Below are positions 20,477 through 27,592 of a stretch of DNA of 27,592 nucleotides, piece after piece. The notes below the pieces were generated by a model. The model saw only the letters and a program-made list of their open reading frames with translations, was not told the DNA's origin and searched no databases. Numbering within the stretch: position 1 is the stretch's first letter; every line of letters starts with the position of its first letter. The DNA comes from Didymodactylos carnosus (lineage: Eukaryota > Rotifera > Eurotatoria > Philodinida > Philodinidae): assembly GCA_905250885.1 (NCBI GenBank), contig CAJNOQ010001900.1:1-27592 (forward strand). Direction: 5' to 3'. The position numbers and the translations under genes were made by a program.

Positions 20477-20566
20477 TTCGCGGTAATGTCGTTCGCGGTA
20501 ACGTCGTTCGCGGTAATGTCGTTCGCGGTAACGTCGTTCGCGGTAATGTCGTTCGCGGTAATGTCG
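20477..20566. repeat. 15-bp tandem repeat, six units
   Basis: Six exact-length copies of TTCGCGGTAAYGTCG, with Y = T, C, T, C, T, T. The T/C alternation suggests a 30-bp higher-order period. The unit is CpG-rich in an otherwise AT-rich region. As its length is a multiple of three, every frame would encode a pentapeptide repeat, but no gene contains it. It ends 7 bp before the inverted-repeat element at 20574. Confidence 0.9.
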
Positions 20567-20573
20567 CTGTATC

Positions 20574-20726
20574 TGTTCTATCTAATGTAAAACAACTAAA
20601 TGATTTCAATACTGTTGCATGGAAAAGTTTTGGCGGCTAGACGATCAAAAGTAAGTACTTTCGGAATCCAAACTTCTCTATATAACAGCAGTGAAACCAT
20701 TTAGTTGTTTTGCATTAGATAGAACA
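20574..20726. mobile_element. Inverted-repeat element beside the tandem repeat (153 bp)
   Basis: The left arm 20574-20615 and right arm 20683-20726 pair over about 42 bp with 4-5 mismatches, including TGTTCTATCTAATG and AAAACAACTAAATG. Several MITE families carry a tandem array next to a terminus, so array and element may be one unit. Confidence 0.75.
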
Positions 20727-21056
20727 TGATCAATCGCAAGTGCTGAAGACAGTCTTTTTTTAATATCTCACCTTTATTGTAAAAAAAGGTCAAAGCTGGA
20801 CTTTTTCAGCCAAAAATCGGTCTTGAGGAAGTGCCCTAAAAGTGATAATACGAAACGTTAAATAAAATTGGATTAAAATGACTGTTTTGGCATAAACCGA
20901 ACAATTATCACAGCGATTAAATAAACAATCAAAATTAAACAGTAAGTCAATCACAAGTCAAATCATATTCAACAAGTAACAGAATTAGGTTCAAATTGAA
21001 ATATAAAGGCAATGGATAACAACAACAGCTACAATACAATACAGTTTATTTTCGTT
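20727..21056. other. No supported gene
   Basis: AT-rich DNA, nothing recognised. Confidence 0.45.
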
Positions 21057-21133
21057 ACAATGGAGGTGTTTGTGTTGATAGTGGAAAAGATGGGACATAT
21101 TCGGGTCAAATGAAAGCTTTCACCGCCAAACTA
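21057..21133 (+). repeat. Direct repeat, left copy
   Basis: About 77 bp starting ACAATGGAGGTGTTTGTGTTG, matching 22707-22777 with few changes and one short gap. Read on plus it is open and gives NGGVCVDSGKDGTYSG, faintly like an EGF or lectin exon, but no splice sites or neighbouring exons are clear. The two copies are 1,650 bp apart and enclose the cysteine-rich gene. Confidence 0.75.
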
Positions 21134-21595
21134 AAAAAGAATTCTAAGTAGAATTTCGATCAATATGTGGTAGGTCACACAATTTTGGTGTGATGTGGAA
21201 ATCTAGTTGAATTCTGACAGAATTCTGTGCTATTTGTACACCATTCTAAATAACATCCGAGATAGAGTCTATGGCAAAATTCTTAAATTCTGCTGGTGAT
21301 GAATTCTGCCTGCCCTCGATTTGATATATATGTATTTAAAAAAAGGAAATCACACTTCTATAGGATAAGCATGAAGTATAACTACCGAAGATTCATCCCT
21401 AGAAAAATTAATTTTTTAATTGCTTTCAATGGCAAAAAAGTATTTAAAAATGGTTTTGTCGAGGTTTTTTGCAAACACCTGTATGAACAAAAGAAAGAGG
21501 TCTTATCTTTTTCTTGTTAATCATATGTCTCAGAAGAAAGAAAAAGATAACGCCTCTCATTTTTCTATTTGTTTTTCTTGCATCACTCTTTGCAA
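21134..21595. other. Upstream region of the cysteine-rich gene
   Basis: Frames at 21296-21520, 21420-21602 (plus) and 21444-21638 (minus) overlap one another and are not recognisable. GAATTCT motifs recur between 21139 and 21306 (agaattct, ttgaattctg, cagaattctg, gatgaattctg). Confidence 0.4.
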
Positions 21596-21605
21596 TATTT
21601 AAAAG
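21596..21605 (+). promoter_or_regulatory. TATA-like box of the cysteine-rich gene
   Basis: TATTTAAAAG lies about 95 bp upstream of the start codon. A plausible initiator region (tatcagtcatcagtt) follows about 25-35 bp later, giving a 5' UTR of roughly 65 bp. Confidence 0.4.
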
Positions 21606-21698
21606 GAATATATTTAACTGACTTTCTATATCAGTCATCAGTTACTTCTCACACTCTACATTCAAGATTTGTCTTTTAAAATATAAAACGAATCCTGA

Positions 21699-22175
21699 AT
21701 GTTGAACAAATATATTCTTTTAATTGTCGGCCTTGTGGCTGCCCTGTATGTATCAACAACAAACGCTAATGGTCTCTGTTCATGTTCCTGTTGTGATGGT
21801 GATCAGTGTGATCCAATATACGAAGGCACTGCAATCGCCTCATCATGTGCTCAATCTGACTGTATTACTGCTTGCAAGGCAAAATTTGAAGACGCATGTG
21901 GTAGTTTTTATACCACCATCCGGGAGACTTGCCAAGAGGTAAATACAACAACTACATCGACTTCAACAACTAGTACAACAGCTTATGGTCTCTGTTCCTG
22001 CTACTGTTGTGACGGTGATCGGTGTGATCCAATATACGAAGGCACTGCAATCGCCTCATCATGTGCTCAATCTGACTGTATTACTGCTTGCAAGGCAAAA
22101 TTTGAAGACGCATGTGGTAGTTTCTATACCACCATCCGCGAGACTTGCCAAGAGAAAGGTGCATATATAAAATAA
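21699..22175 (+). CDS. Secreted protein with two near-identical 10-cysteine domains
   Basis: A 158-residue intronless frame from ATG to TAA. Residues 1-23 are a signal peptide (YILLIVGLVAALYVSTTNA). Two 56-residue domains (25-80 and 97-152) differ at only two positions (S30/Y102 and Q36/R108). Each has ten cysteines in the order C-x-C-x-C-C-x4-C-x12-C-x4-C-x3-C-x7-C-x10-C, enough for five disulfides. A 16-residue Thr/Ser linker, probably O-glycosylated, joins them. The domains' DNA differs at 7 of 168 positions, five of them silent, so the duplication is recent or gene-converted and under constraint. A short tail KGAYIK ends the protein. I do not recognise the domain. Its build (secreted, disulfide-rich, tandem) suggests a structural, defence or binding protein, which is inference. 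Confidence 0.88.
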   Translation: MLNKYILLIVGLVAALYVSTTNANGLCSCSCCDGDQCDPIYEGTAIASSCAQSDCITACKAKFEDACGSFYTTIRETCQEVNTTTTSTSTTSTTAYGLCSCYCCDGDRCDPIYEGTAIASSCAQSDCITACKAKFEDACGSFYTTIRETCQEKGAYIK

Positions 22176-22360
22176 ATTGTTCTTTATAAATCGTAGAGCT
22201 TTTCACGCTGCATCTTGCCATATATTTTGTTTCTTCTAAATAAAATGTATCATATGATGAAAAGATGAAATAAGAAAGAAGGAATTACTTTTGTAGAAAA
22301 AGAACTGATCTTTTCGCAACGTCGGAAGTTGGTCGCACAGCATTTTGCTTATTTTAAAAA
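22155..22360 (+). repeat. 3'-end tandem duplication, copy 1 (functional 3' UTR)
   Basis: This unit starts within the last codons of the cysteine-rich gene (KGAYIK plus stop) and runs through its 3' UTR. It matches the adjacent 22363-22575 along its length, with shared blocks such as CATATATAAAATAAATTGTT, GTAGAGCTTTT and TGCTGCATCTTG. Confidence 0.8.
22239..22244 (+). terminator. Polyadenylation signal of the cysteine-rich gene
   Basis: AATAAA lies 64 bp after the stop codon. A matching AATAAA occurs in the duplicated copy downstream. Confidence 0.6.
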
Positions 22361-22362
22361 CA

Positions 22363-22575
22363 AAAGGGACATATATAAAATAAATTGTTCTTTGCACATT
22401 GTAGAGCTTTTTTTTATGCTGCATCTTGTGATATAACTTGTTTTTTTTAATAAAACATATTAAGTGATAAAAAGGTGAAATAACAAAAAAAAGTGAATTC
22501 TTTGTGTACGAAAAAATTATCTTTTTCACACGGTCGAAATTTGAACGTTCAAAATTTTGTCCATTTTGAAAAATA
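22363..22575 (+). pseudogene. 3'-end tandem duplication, copy 2 (remnant of a second gene copy)
   Basis: The copy begins with codons for KGTYIK and a stop, equivalent to the end of the cysteine-rich gene, then its 3' UTR in diverged form. The signal peptide and cysteine domains are missing. The simplest reading is a tandem gene duplication whose second body was deleted; local duplication of the 3' end is the alternative. The minus-strand frame 22236-22595 is a shadow. Confidence 0.7.
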
Positions 22576-22706
22576 GAAATGCAACTATAAAACAAGGACC
22601 GAATACTGGAATCACCCGATTGGCTAAACTCAAGGGGGTGAAAACTAATTTGTGATTTTGCTAGTTAAAATGAGTTTATGTGATTTTTGTGAGTTTTTTT
22701 GATTTA

Positions 22707-22777
22707 ACAATGGAGGTGTTTATGTTGATAGTGAAAAAGATGGGACATATCTGATAAAAGCTCTCATCGCCAAACTA
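22707..22777 (+). repeat. Direct repeat, right copy
   Basis: Matches 21057-21133 in the same orientation, lacking about 6 bp in the middle. Together the copies bracket the cysteine-rich gene and its duplicated 3' end. They could be ends of a duplicated segment or of an element. Confidence 0.75.
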
Positions 22778-23350
22778 ACATGGTTAAAATATTAGCGGCT
22801 CTCGGCTTGCCTAGAAGGAGATATTCGATTTTTAAGTTATGCTCAGTTCTATTTCGCTCATGCGCTTCCTCAGAGTCTAATCGCCATTGGCTTTATTTTT
22901 TAGGACTCTCTTTCCATTTATTTTTGACTTAATTCAACTTTTTTGGAGACTCTTGGCCACGAGTATCGAGAACATGCAATCTCAGATACCGTGTTTCTCC
23001 AGCTCGGGACGAAGACCCGGCCTCCTTTGAGCTGGGTAATTTTTTTATAGTAACATTTAAAAAGGTTCAATGTAAGAATTATCTTTTTTTGCGTTTTTTT
23101 TCTTCTTTTTTCCTTTCTGCCTAATCAAAAATTCTGGCAAGAGAACATCTTTAGCTTTTTATCAGCTGCTAACACACTCACATACCTAAAATAAAACAAA
23201 GGTAAGAAAACAAGTGAAATATATGTACAAACAAGTGTGATAAAAAAAATTATTCTAGAGCAATTACTACTGCTCCTAAGTATACTGTCAATATTTAATA
23301 GTTTTTTTGTGAAACTTAAAGAGTAATAACGTGTTTCAATGGAGTTTCTG
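22778..23350. other. Spacer with a small hairpin
   Basis: CCAGCTC...GAGCTGG (23011-23037 region) can pair around a GGGAC...CCC core. A T-rich tract follows. The minus-strand frame 23125-23442 overlaps the transposase end in another frame and is not supported. Confidence 0.4.
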
Positions 23351-24988
23351 TCAATCGCTTTTACTGAATGGAGTTTTGAAAGTTTCAGGAACTTGTTTCG
23401 TAGCTTTAAAGATATTTTCAAGTTTGAGTTTTGAGTTATCAATGTGATTTTTTGTGAGAATTATCGAATTACTTTTTTTCTTTGCAATGCGAACGAAATC
23501 GGCAGCAGAACGACAAGCTTCACCTCCAAGCACAGCAGACCAAACTACTCGTTTCACAACTCCTCCAATCGCATCAACCGTGCCTTTCCCATGACTAGTG
23601 GCAAAAAAACACCAATGCATACTAATTTTATATTCTGAAGCAAGCGAAACTAAATTTCGAAAATGATAACGCTGTTTAAACTGAGACGCTGCTCCATCAC
23701 TGAAAAAGTTAATTCCTTTCAAATTTCGAAGTAGAGTTTTCAAATGATTTAAAATTAATTCCAGAGCTGAATTCACAACGAATTTATTGTGACTAACATC
23801 TAACGAGGGTAGAGCAAAACCAAATCCTCCACTTTTGGACCAAACATAACCTGTCAATATACTCATTGTTTTTGTGTACCAATGTGCGGACTGAACTTCA
23901 TCTTGCTCCTTCATTCCATAATTTTCGGCGAAATCAACTTGACACACAACTTTTTCATCGGTCACTTCAGCCTTAAGTTTTTCAAAACATTTCGACTGTT
24001 CTCTCTTAACAAACACATGAAATTTAAAATGTTCAATTTTACTTCCTAATAGCAGGACTGCCTCATCAACACTACCAGAATACTCTTTTTTTTCTGCCCG
24101 TCCATTTTCGTTCGCCCACTGAAGCCATTTAATCTGAACGTTACCGTCAATAACTTTTTGTTCAACCTCATCTCGAAAGAAATTTTCACAAAGTGGACAC
24201 CGACGGAACATACACTCCTCGTTCTCTGTATTACAAACCAACGACTGAGTGAAAGTTTCTAGAGATGAACAAACTTTTCCAGCAATACACTTATCCAAAC
24301 TTTTCAAAAGCAAATCAACATTAGCATGATAGACGCAAACACAAACACGATGAGGCAAAGCCGCCTTACAAACAACGAATGGAGGTCTCAAATCAGCAAA
24401 CGCAGAACGACTCAAATCAACATTCTTATTTTCCTCTCTGAATAACTCGTAATTTTCTCTTAAATTATTAATTAAAATTCTTTTTTGGTACGTCGTTTTC
24501 TCTCCATTATCGTCTTTTACTATGATAGTATCACGTTTACCAGGTAGCTAATACGAAACGTCGTCACGAACATAGAAATTATAAATATCTTTTTTCAGTT
24601 TTGCAGAAAGTTGAACTGAAGTACAGTGATGAGTTGGTTTAGGAATTAGACCAAATTTCTGAGCTAAATGCTGAACAATTATTTTTTTCTTTTTATCGCA
24701 TTTCGGCAAAGACGAATTAACCTTTTTCAAAGACTTTCCGAACGACTGACGACTCTTGAATGCACTGGGAACTGTTTTTGTATTTAAACATTTTTTTTTA
24801 CTATTACGAAACTTAACTTGATTGATTTTATTTTTCAAAGGGAATGCTGCCAGATCTAGACCGATTACCTTTTCTCTCTTCGAATTACCATGAACACGAG
24901 CCTTAGCTTTCGCCGCTTCATATTTAACCTTATCTTTTTTTATTTTCTCACGATATTTTTTCGCTCTTTCCGCCTGACTCATGGCCAT
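23351..24988 (-). pseudogene. Transposase-like protein, interrupted by one in-frame TAG
   Basis: From ATG at 24988 the frame runs 545 codons to TGA at 23351, broken only by TAG at 24548-24550 (codon 147). It is not two genes: the downstream frame has no ATG at its head, and the sense codons between them continue the same protein. The start (MAMSQAERAKKYREKIKKD) is a basic helix, likely DNA-binding. LPGKRD directly follows the stop. A cysteine cluster (C252, C259, C264, C267) may bind zinc. VDFAENY (351-357), FSDGAASQFK (429-438) and SHGKGTVDAIGG (465-476) place acidic residues D352, D431 and D472 as candidate DDE-type metal ligands. I recall related uncharacterised multicopy proteins in cnidarians, sponges and insects. 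The stop is probably a recent CAG-to-TAG change; readthrough is the alternative. No terminal repeats were found. Confidence 0.75.
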
Positions 24989-25560
24989 TCTCTTATCTCA
25001 CTAGGAAATCTAAACAACACTTACCTTGCAAAAAAATAGAATAGAAAATAGAATATGAGAGATAATAGAAGTAAAAAAATAAACAATATCGTTCTCTTTT
25101 TTAAAAAAATCACACTTATATGGATGGAAGCAAACCTTGCTTCTAATGTGTCGTCCTTTTATGCTTAGCTTTCGGCAAAATAAAAGGGATGAGTGTATTG
25201 ATTACATTTTTCTCTCTCTTTAGTAAATTAGATTTTTCTTTTCTGCTCTCTCAAAGCAACGATCACAATACACGCAGGAGACAGATGGACATAGAGCTGT
25301 ATCGGAATCGTTAAGTACAGTCTATATATAGAAGGCCAACGAGTTCTATTCAAACCTGACGCTCTACGTGCTCAGTAAATTTAGTGGCAGATCTGAGTAG
25401 CACACGTTTAGTTGACCAGTGCTCTTCTATTATTTCGCTTATTCCAGTAAAAATAGCACTCTATAATTTAGCTAAAAAGCGCTACCACTGATTAAGTTTT
25501 CATAATTGCGTCACGCTTTTCTACGATTAAATGCGCTTGTTAATGAAAAAAAAGTAGTTC
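24989..25560. other. Intergenic, with a TATA-like site at 25323-25330
   Basis: Upstream of the transposase-like gene on minus. On plus, TATATATA at 25323 is followed by GAAGGCCAAC, part of the AATAGAAGGCC motif family. No coding sequence is secure. Confidence 0.4.
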
Positions 25561-25980
25561 GTTGGATTCGACGTTAAAAACTGGTTATAGTGAACATTTC
25601 TTTTGGTCGAAAGTCAATGGTTCGTATAACAAGATTTTTAAAATTAGGTGTTTTCGTGACGCAATTACATTGAGTTTTATTATGTATTTCTTCGGTCACT
25701 GTGAGATAACAAAGCAACGGATTCAATTTGTTCTTGTGCCAAAAGAAAGAGCGTGGTCGATTGTCTATGGATCATGTCTGAAAGAATTCCTATCTCGATT
25801 TTTTAATGTTGAAAAAGTCTAAGAAAAACAGATTGAAAAAAAAACGTGATCCGCAAACTCGCATTAAACTGATTTTGTGTAACGTTTTTATACTTCCAGA
25901 TTTAATTTAGGCCAGTAAAAAGCACACTTCATGACACTGTCAGATGCGCTCTACAACGTGACACTAATGGTTTTGTTCAG
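25561..25980 (+). other. Possible decayed coding region, low support
   Basis: The 86-codon frame 25562-25822 begins with TTG rather than ATG. Other frames have short protein-like stretches, for example LRHAFLRLNALVNEKKVVRW just upstream and SKKNRLKKKRDPQTRIKL near 25815-25870. These may be parts of one broken gene that continues into the exon below, but I cannot join them with credible splice sites. Confidence 0.2.
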
Positions 25981-26165
25981 TTTCGAAAAAAATACTTGAT
26001 CAGCGAAGTGTCGCGTTACGTGAACAAGCTGTACTAAACAATAAAAGTCTTTTATTATGGCTGAACTTGAAAAATCTTCTTGACATGAGATATTACGATA
26101 ATCTTATCGCTCAATTGGAATATTTAGATAGATTATCAGTTGTTGTTGCTAAAGGGAAAAAATGA
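25981..26165 (+). CDS. Terminal-exon-like open frame, helical, unknown
   Basis: A good acceptor (ggttttgttcag, ending 25980) is followed by a 60-codon frame to TGA at 26163-26165. It encodes a leucine-rich, charged helical segment (LDQRSVALREQAVLNNKSLL, then LNLKNLLDMRYYDNLIAQLE and YLDRLSVVVAKGKK). AATAAA lies 73 bp after the stop (26238-26243), so acceptor, frame, stop and polyadenylation signal are in order. No upstream exon could be assigned with confidence. The family is not recognised; a coiled-coil tail is possible. Confidence 0.4.
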
Positions 26166-27038
26166 CGCTTTTTTTCCTCTTTATGTCTTAACATATACAT
26201 AATCTTTGTTACAATGTTCAATTCATTTCATACATTCAATAAAGTGTCTAGCCTTCCATCATTTAATCAAATAATGTTCGATCATTTTCCACTTCAATAT
26301 ATTTCTTTCGACATTTTTCCTTTCGACCAAATGATGGCAAACCGATATCATCGTGCCAAAAAGCAGAGACAGTCACTCTCATAATTCGTCACACAGAAAA
26401 CACTGTAAGCGATCGAATTCCGACAGCTACTGTGTATACGGATTCAATCGCCATATGTAATCTTCTTGAAAACCTTTCCGGCAGAATCCAGTTTAGTAGA
26501 TCGACTAGGACAATTGCTCGCAATTATACGTTTAATCTAAAAAGGAACAAGAAGTATTTTCTCCCGCGCGTCAATGTCAAGTAATGGACTGCATTAATCA
26601 AGGCAACGGGCTTTGTGCCATTCAACTGAGAGAAATTTAACACCCTTGCTACTTGTCAATCCTGTTTAATACCTGCAATTATAATCACAGCCAACTAATC
26701 GAACCATACTACCACCAATAGAGCAATCATCGACTGTATCTACATTAACAAAACACACCGAACTAATAACTACATCGAATGATCCCAGGCTTAAAAAATA
26801 CAGTGATCACTTTTGCTAAAATCCAGTAATGACTTTATTTCACACATGCACTTTAACCGACACAGCAAGGACATGTTAACTGTCGGTCCACCCCTACAAA
26901 TCATTGTATTTTCTGCCATGCCGTCTTTACACATCCCAATCTACATTCTTTTTCTTTCTACTCTGTCAGTTAATGTTCAATTAGTAGTTTGCTTATCAAA
27001 TCTCATGATCATGTTTACTTTACCCCTATTTTCCAAAG
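26166..27038. other. No supported gene
   Basis: Contains the AATAAA above and a frame at 26813-27070 that starts with TTG and overlaps the LRR exon in another frame. No LRR exon was found before 27039. Confidence 0.4.
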
Positions 27039-27397
27039 ACATTCACCACACTGAATCTTTGAAACACTAAAATCGGTCCAGGAAGAGCACAATATCTAGC
27101 CAGTGCTCTACACCAAAACAAAGTAACTTCAATACAGCCCCTCTTCTTCTGAATCAACCATTCACTCACTATTTTTCACAGACCCTCACTACACTGGACT
27201 TCAAAGCAATGAAATCGATGACCAAGGAGCACAACATCTAGCCAATGGTCTGTAACAAAACCAAGTCACGTCTTCAACTTCTCATTCTATCATCCCCCAT
27301 CTATTGTACACAGACACTCACCACACTGTCCCTCGAGTGGAATCAGATTGGTGACGTAGGAGTACAATATCTAGCCAATGCTCTACTCTCTAAAAAA
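27039..27397 (+). pseudogene. LRR (RI/NLRC3-like) gene fragment: three 28-residue repeats in separate exons
   Basis: Three exons each encode one leucine-rich repeat of the TLTTLxLxxNxIGDxGxQYLANALxxNK type (ribonuclease-inhibitor/NLRC3-like, a protein-binding horseshoe). Exon 1 is 27039-27122 (84 bp, with an in-frame TGA after TFTTLNL). Exon 2 is 27182-27264 (83 bp, one base lost, and a TAA in place of an expected Gln codon). Exon 3 is 27314-27397 (84 bp, intact, TLTTLSLEWNQIGDVGVQYL). Introns of 59 and 49 nt start GT and end AG at the same place in each repeat. After exon 3 no donor is found; the sequence runs into a hairpin and short repeats. Upstream exons are missing. This is a dead fragment of a multicopy gene. 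Confidence 0.8.
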
Positions 27398-27406
27398 CAT
27401 GGATTA

Positions 27407-27468
27407 TTACGAAACTTAAAAGGGTATAGAGAATTGCAACCATTTCTATACCCTTTTAAGTTTCGTAA
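27407..27468. repeat. Perfect 24-bp hairpin at the end of the LRR fragment
   Basis: Arms 27407-27430 and 27445-27468 (TTACGAAACTTAAAAGGGTA... and its complement) are perfectly paired around a 14-nt loop. It starts 9 bp after the last LRR codon, where a splice donor would be expected, so it seems to mark an insertion or breakpoint. A run of C follows. Confidence 0.85.
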
Positions 27469-27477
27469 ACCCCCCCC

Positions 27478-27530
27478 CAAAATAGAAGGCCACCCTATAT
27501 TAGAAGGGCACCCTAAATAGAAGGCCACCT
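27478..27530. repeat. Three tandem copies of an AATAGAAGGCCACCCT unit
   Basis: Units of about 17 bp read AAAATAGAAGGCCACCCT, ATATTAGAAGGGCACCCT and AAATAGAAGGCCACCT. The first follows a run of nine C. The same core is present at 4124-4190. Confidence 0.75.
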
Positions 27531-27556
27531 CAGAGGCAATTCTGTAAAATCCATAT

Positions 27557-27576
27557 TAAAAGGCCATGGCCTTTTA
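27557..27576. repeat. 20-bp perfect palindrome
   Basis: TAAAAGGCCATGGCCTTTTA is its own reverse complement. Its AAGGCC halves resemble the AGAAGGCC repeat just upstream, which suggests it arose from two inverted units. Confidence 0.75.
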
Positions 27577-27592
27577 TTTTGTCTCATGATGT

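Noticed and set aside
23351-24415. The 354-codon frame as a separate gene from 24548-24988
   Set aside because: It starts at TTG, and the sense codons up to the TAG belong to the same frame and continue the protein, so one interrupted gene is the better reading.
25562-25822. 86-codon plus frame as an intact small gene
   Set aside because: It has a TTG start, and no credible donor links it to the exon at 25981; kept only as a low-support region.

Overview
The window is AT-rich eukaryotic DNA that most resembles a bdelloid rotifer genome (Rotaria/Adineta-like). This is inferred from protein style, not from a marker gene. The clues are an NHL-repeat exon of the kind rotifers carry in large numbers, leucine-rich-repeat exons of exactly 84 bp split by introns of 49-58 nt, gypsy-type LTR retrotransposons with TGTTAG...CTAACA ends and PBS sites starting TGGTG, and a secreted protein with a bacterial-style Cache sensor domain. 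No rRNA, tRNA, CRISPR or bacterial operon structure was seen.

Layout. 1-2.8 kb: mostly empty, with a GC-rich CGGGC-motif patch and a pair of overlapping perfect hairpins. 2.85-3.59 kb: the best intact single-copy gene, a secreted Cache-like protein on +. 3.6-8.1 kb: AT-rich DNA holding a 25-bp perfect heat-shock element, one decayed NHL exon on -, and two inverted-repeat elements. 8.08-9.55 kb: 5' LTR, primer-binding site, leader and truncated gag of a gypsy-like element on +. 9.53-9.84 kb: a GCAGAA-rich patch. 9.895-10.956 kb: a 1,062-bp element with 233-bp inverted termini differing at one base. 11.17-13.97 kb: a second gypsy-like element on -, with complete 518-bp LTR, a two-domain gag and a protease, all broken by frameshifts and stops.

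13.98-16.78 kb is a cluster of five different foldback (MITE-like) elements, one built largely of ATAAG/CTTAT units. 16.8-20.35 kb has no secure gene, but 19.2-20.35 kb shows a run of open frames on + with plausible splice sites, perhaps a decayed gene. 20.48-20.73 kb: a 15-bp x 6 tandem repeat against another inverted-repeat element. 21.6-22.8 kb: a secreted cysteine-rich protein gene with two near-identical 10-Cys domains, a duplicated 3' end, and a long direct repeat on each side. 23.35-24.99 kb: a transposase-like gene on - interrupted by one in-frame TAG. 25.98-26.17 kb: an orphan terminal-exon-like open frame. 27.04-27.59 kb: decayed LRR exons, a perfect hairpin and a short AATAGAAGGCC repeat also present near 4.1 kb.

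The genes do not form a pathway. The window reads as an accessory, transposon-rich (possibly subtelomeric) region in which two secreted-protein genes look intact, while the multicopy genes (NHL, LRR, gag/pol, transposase) are broken.
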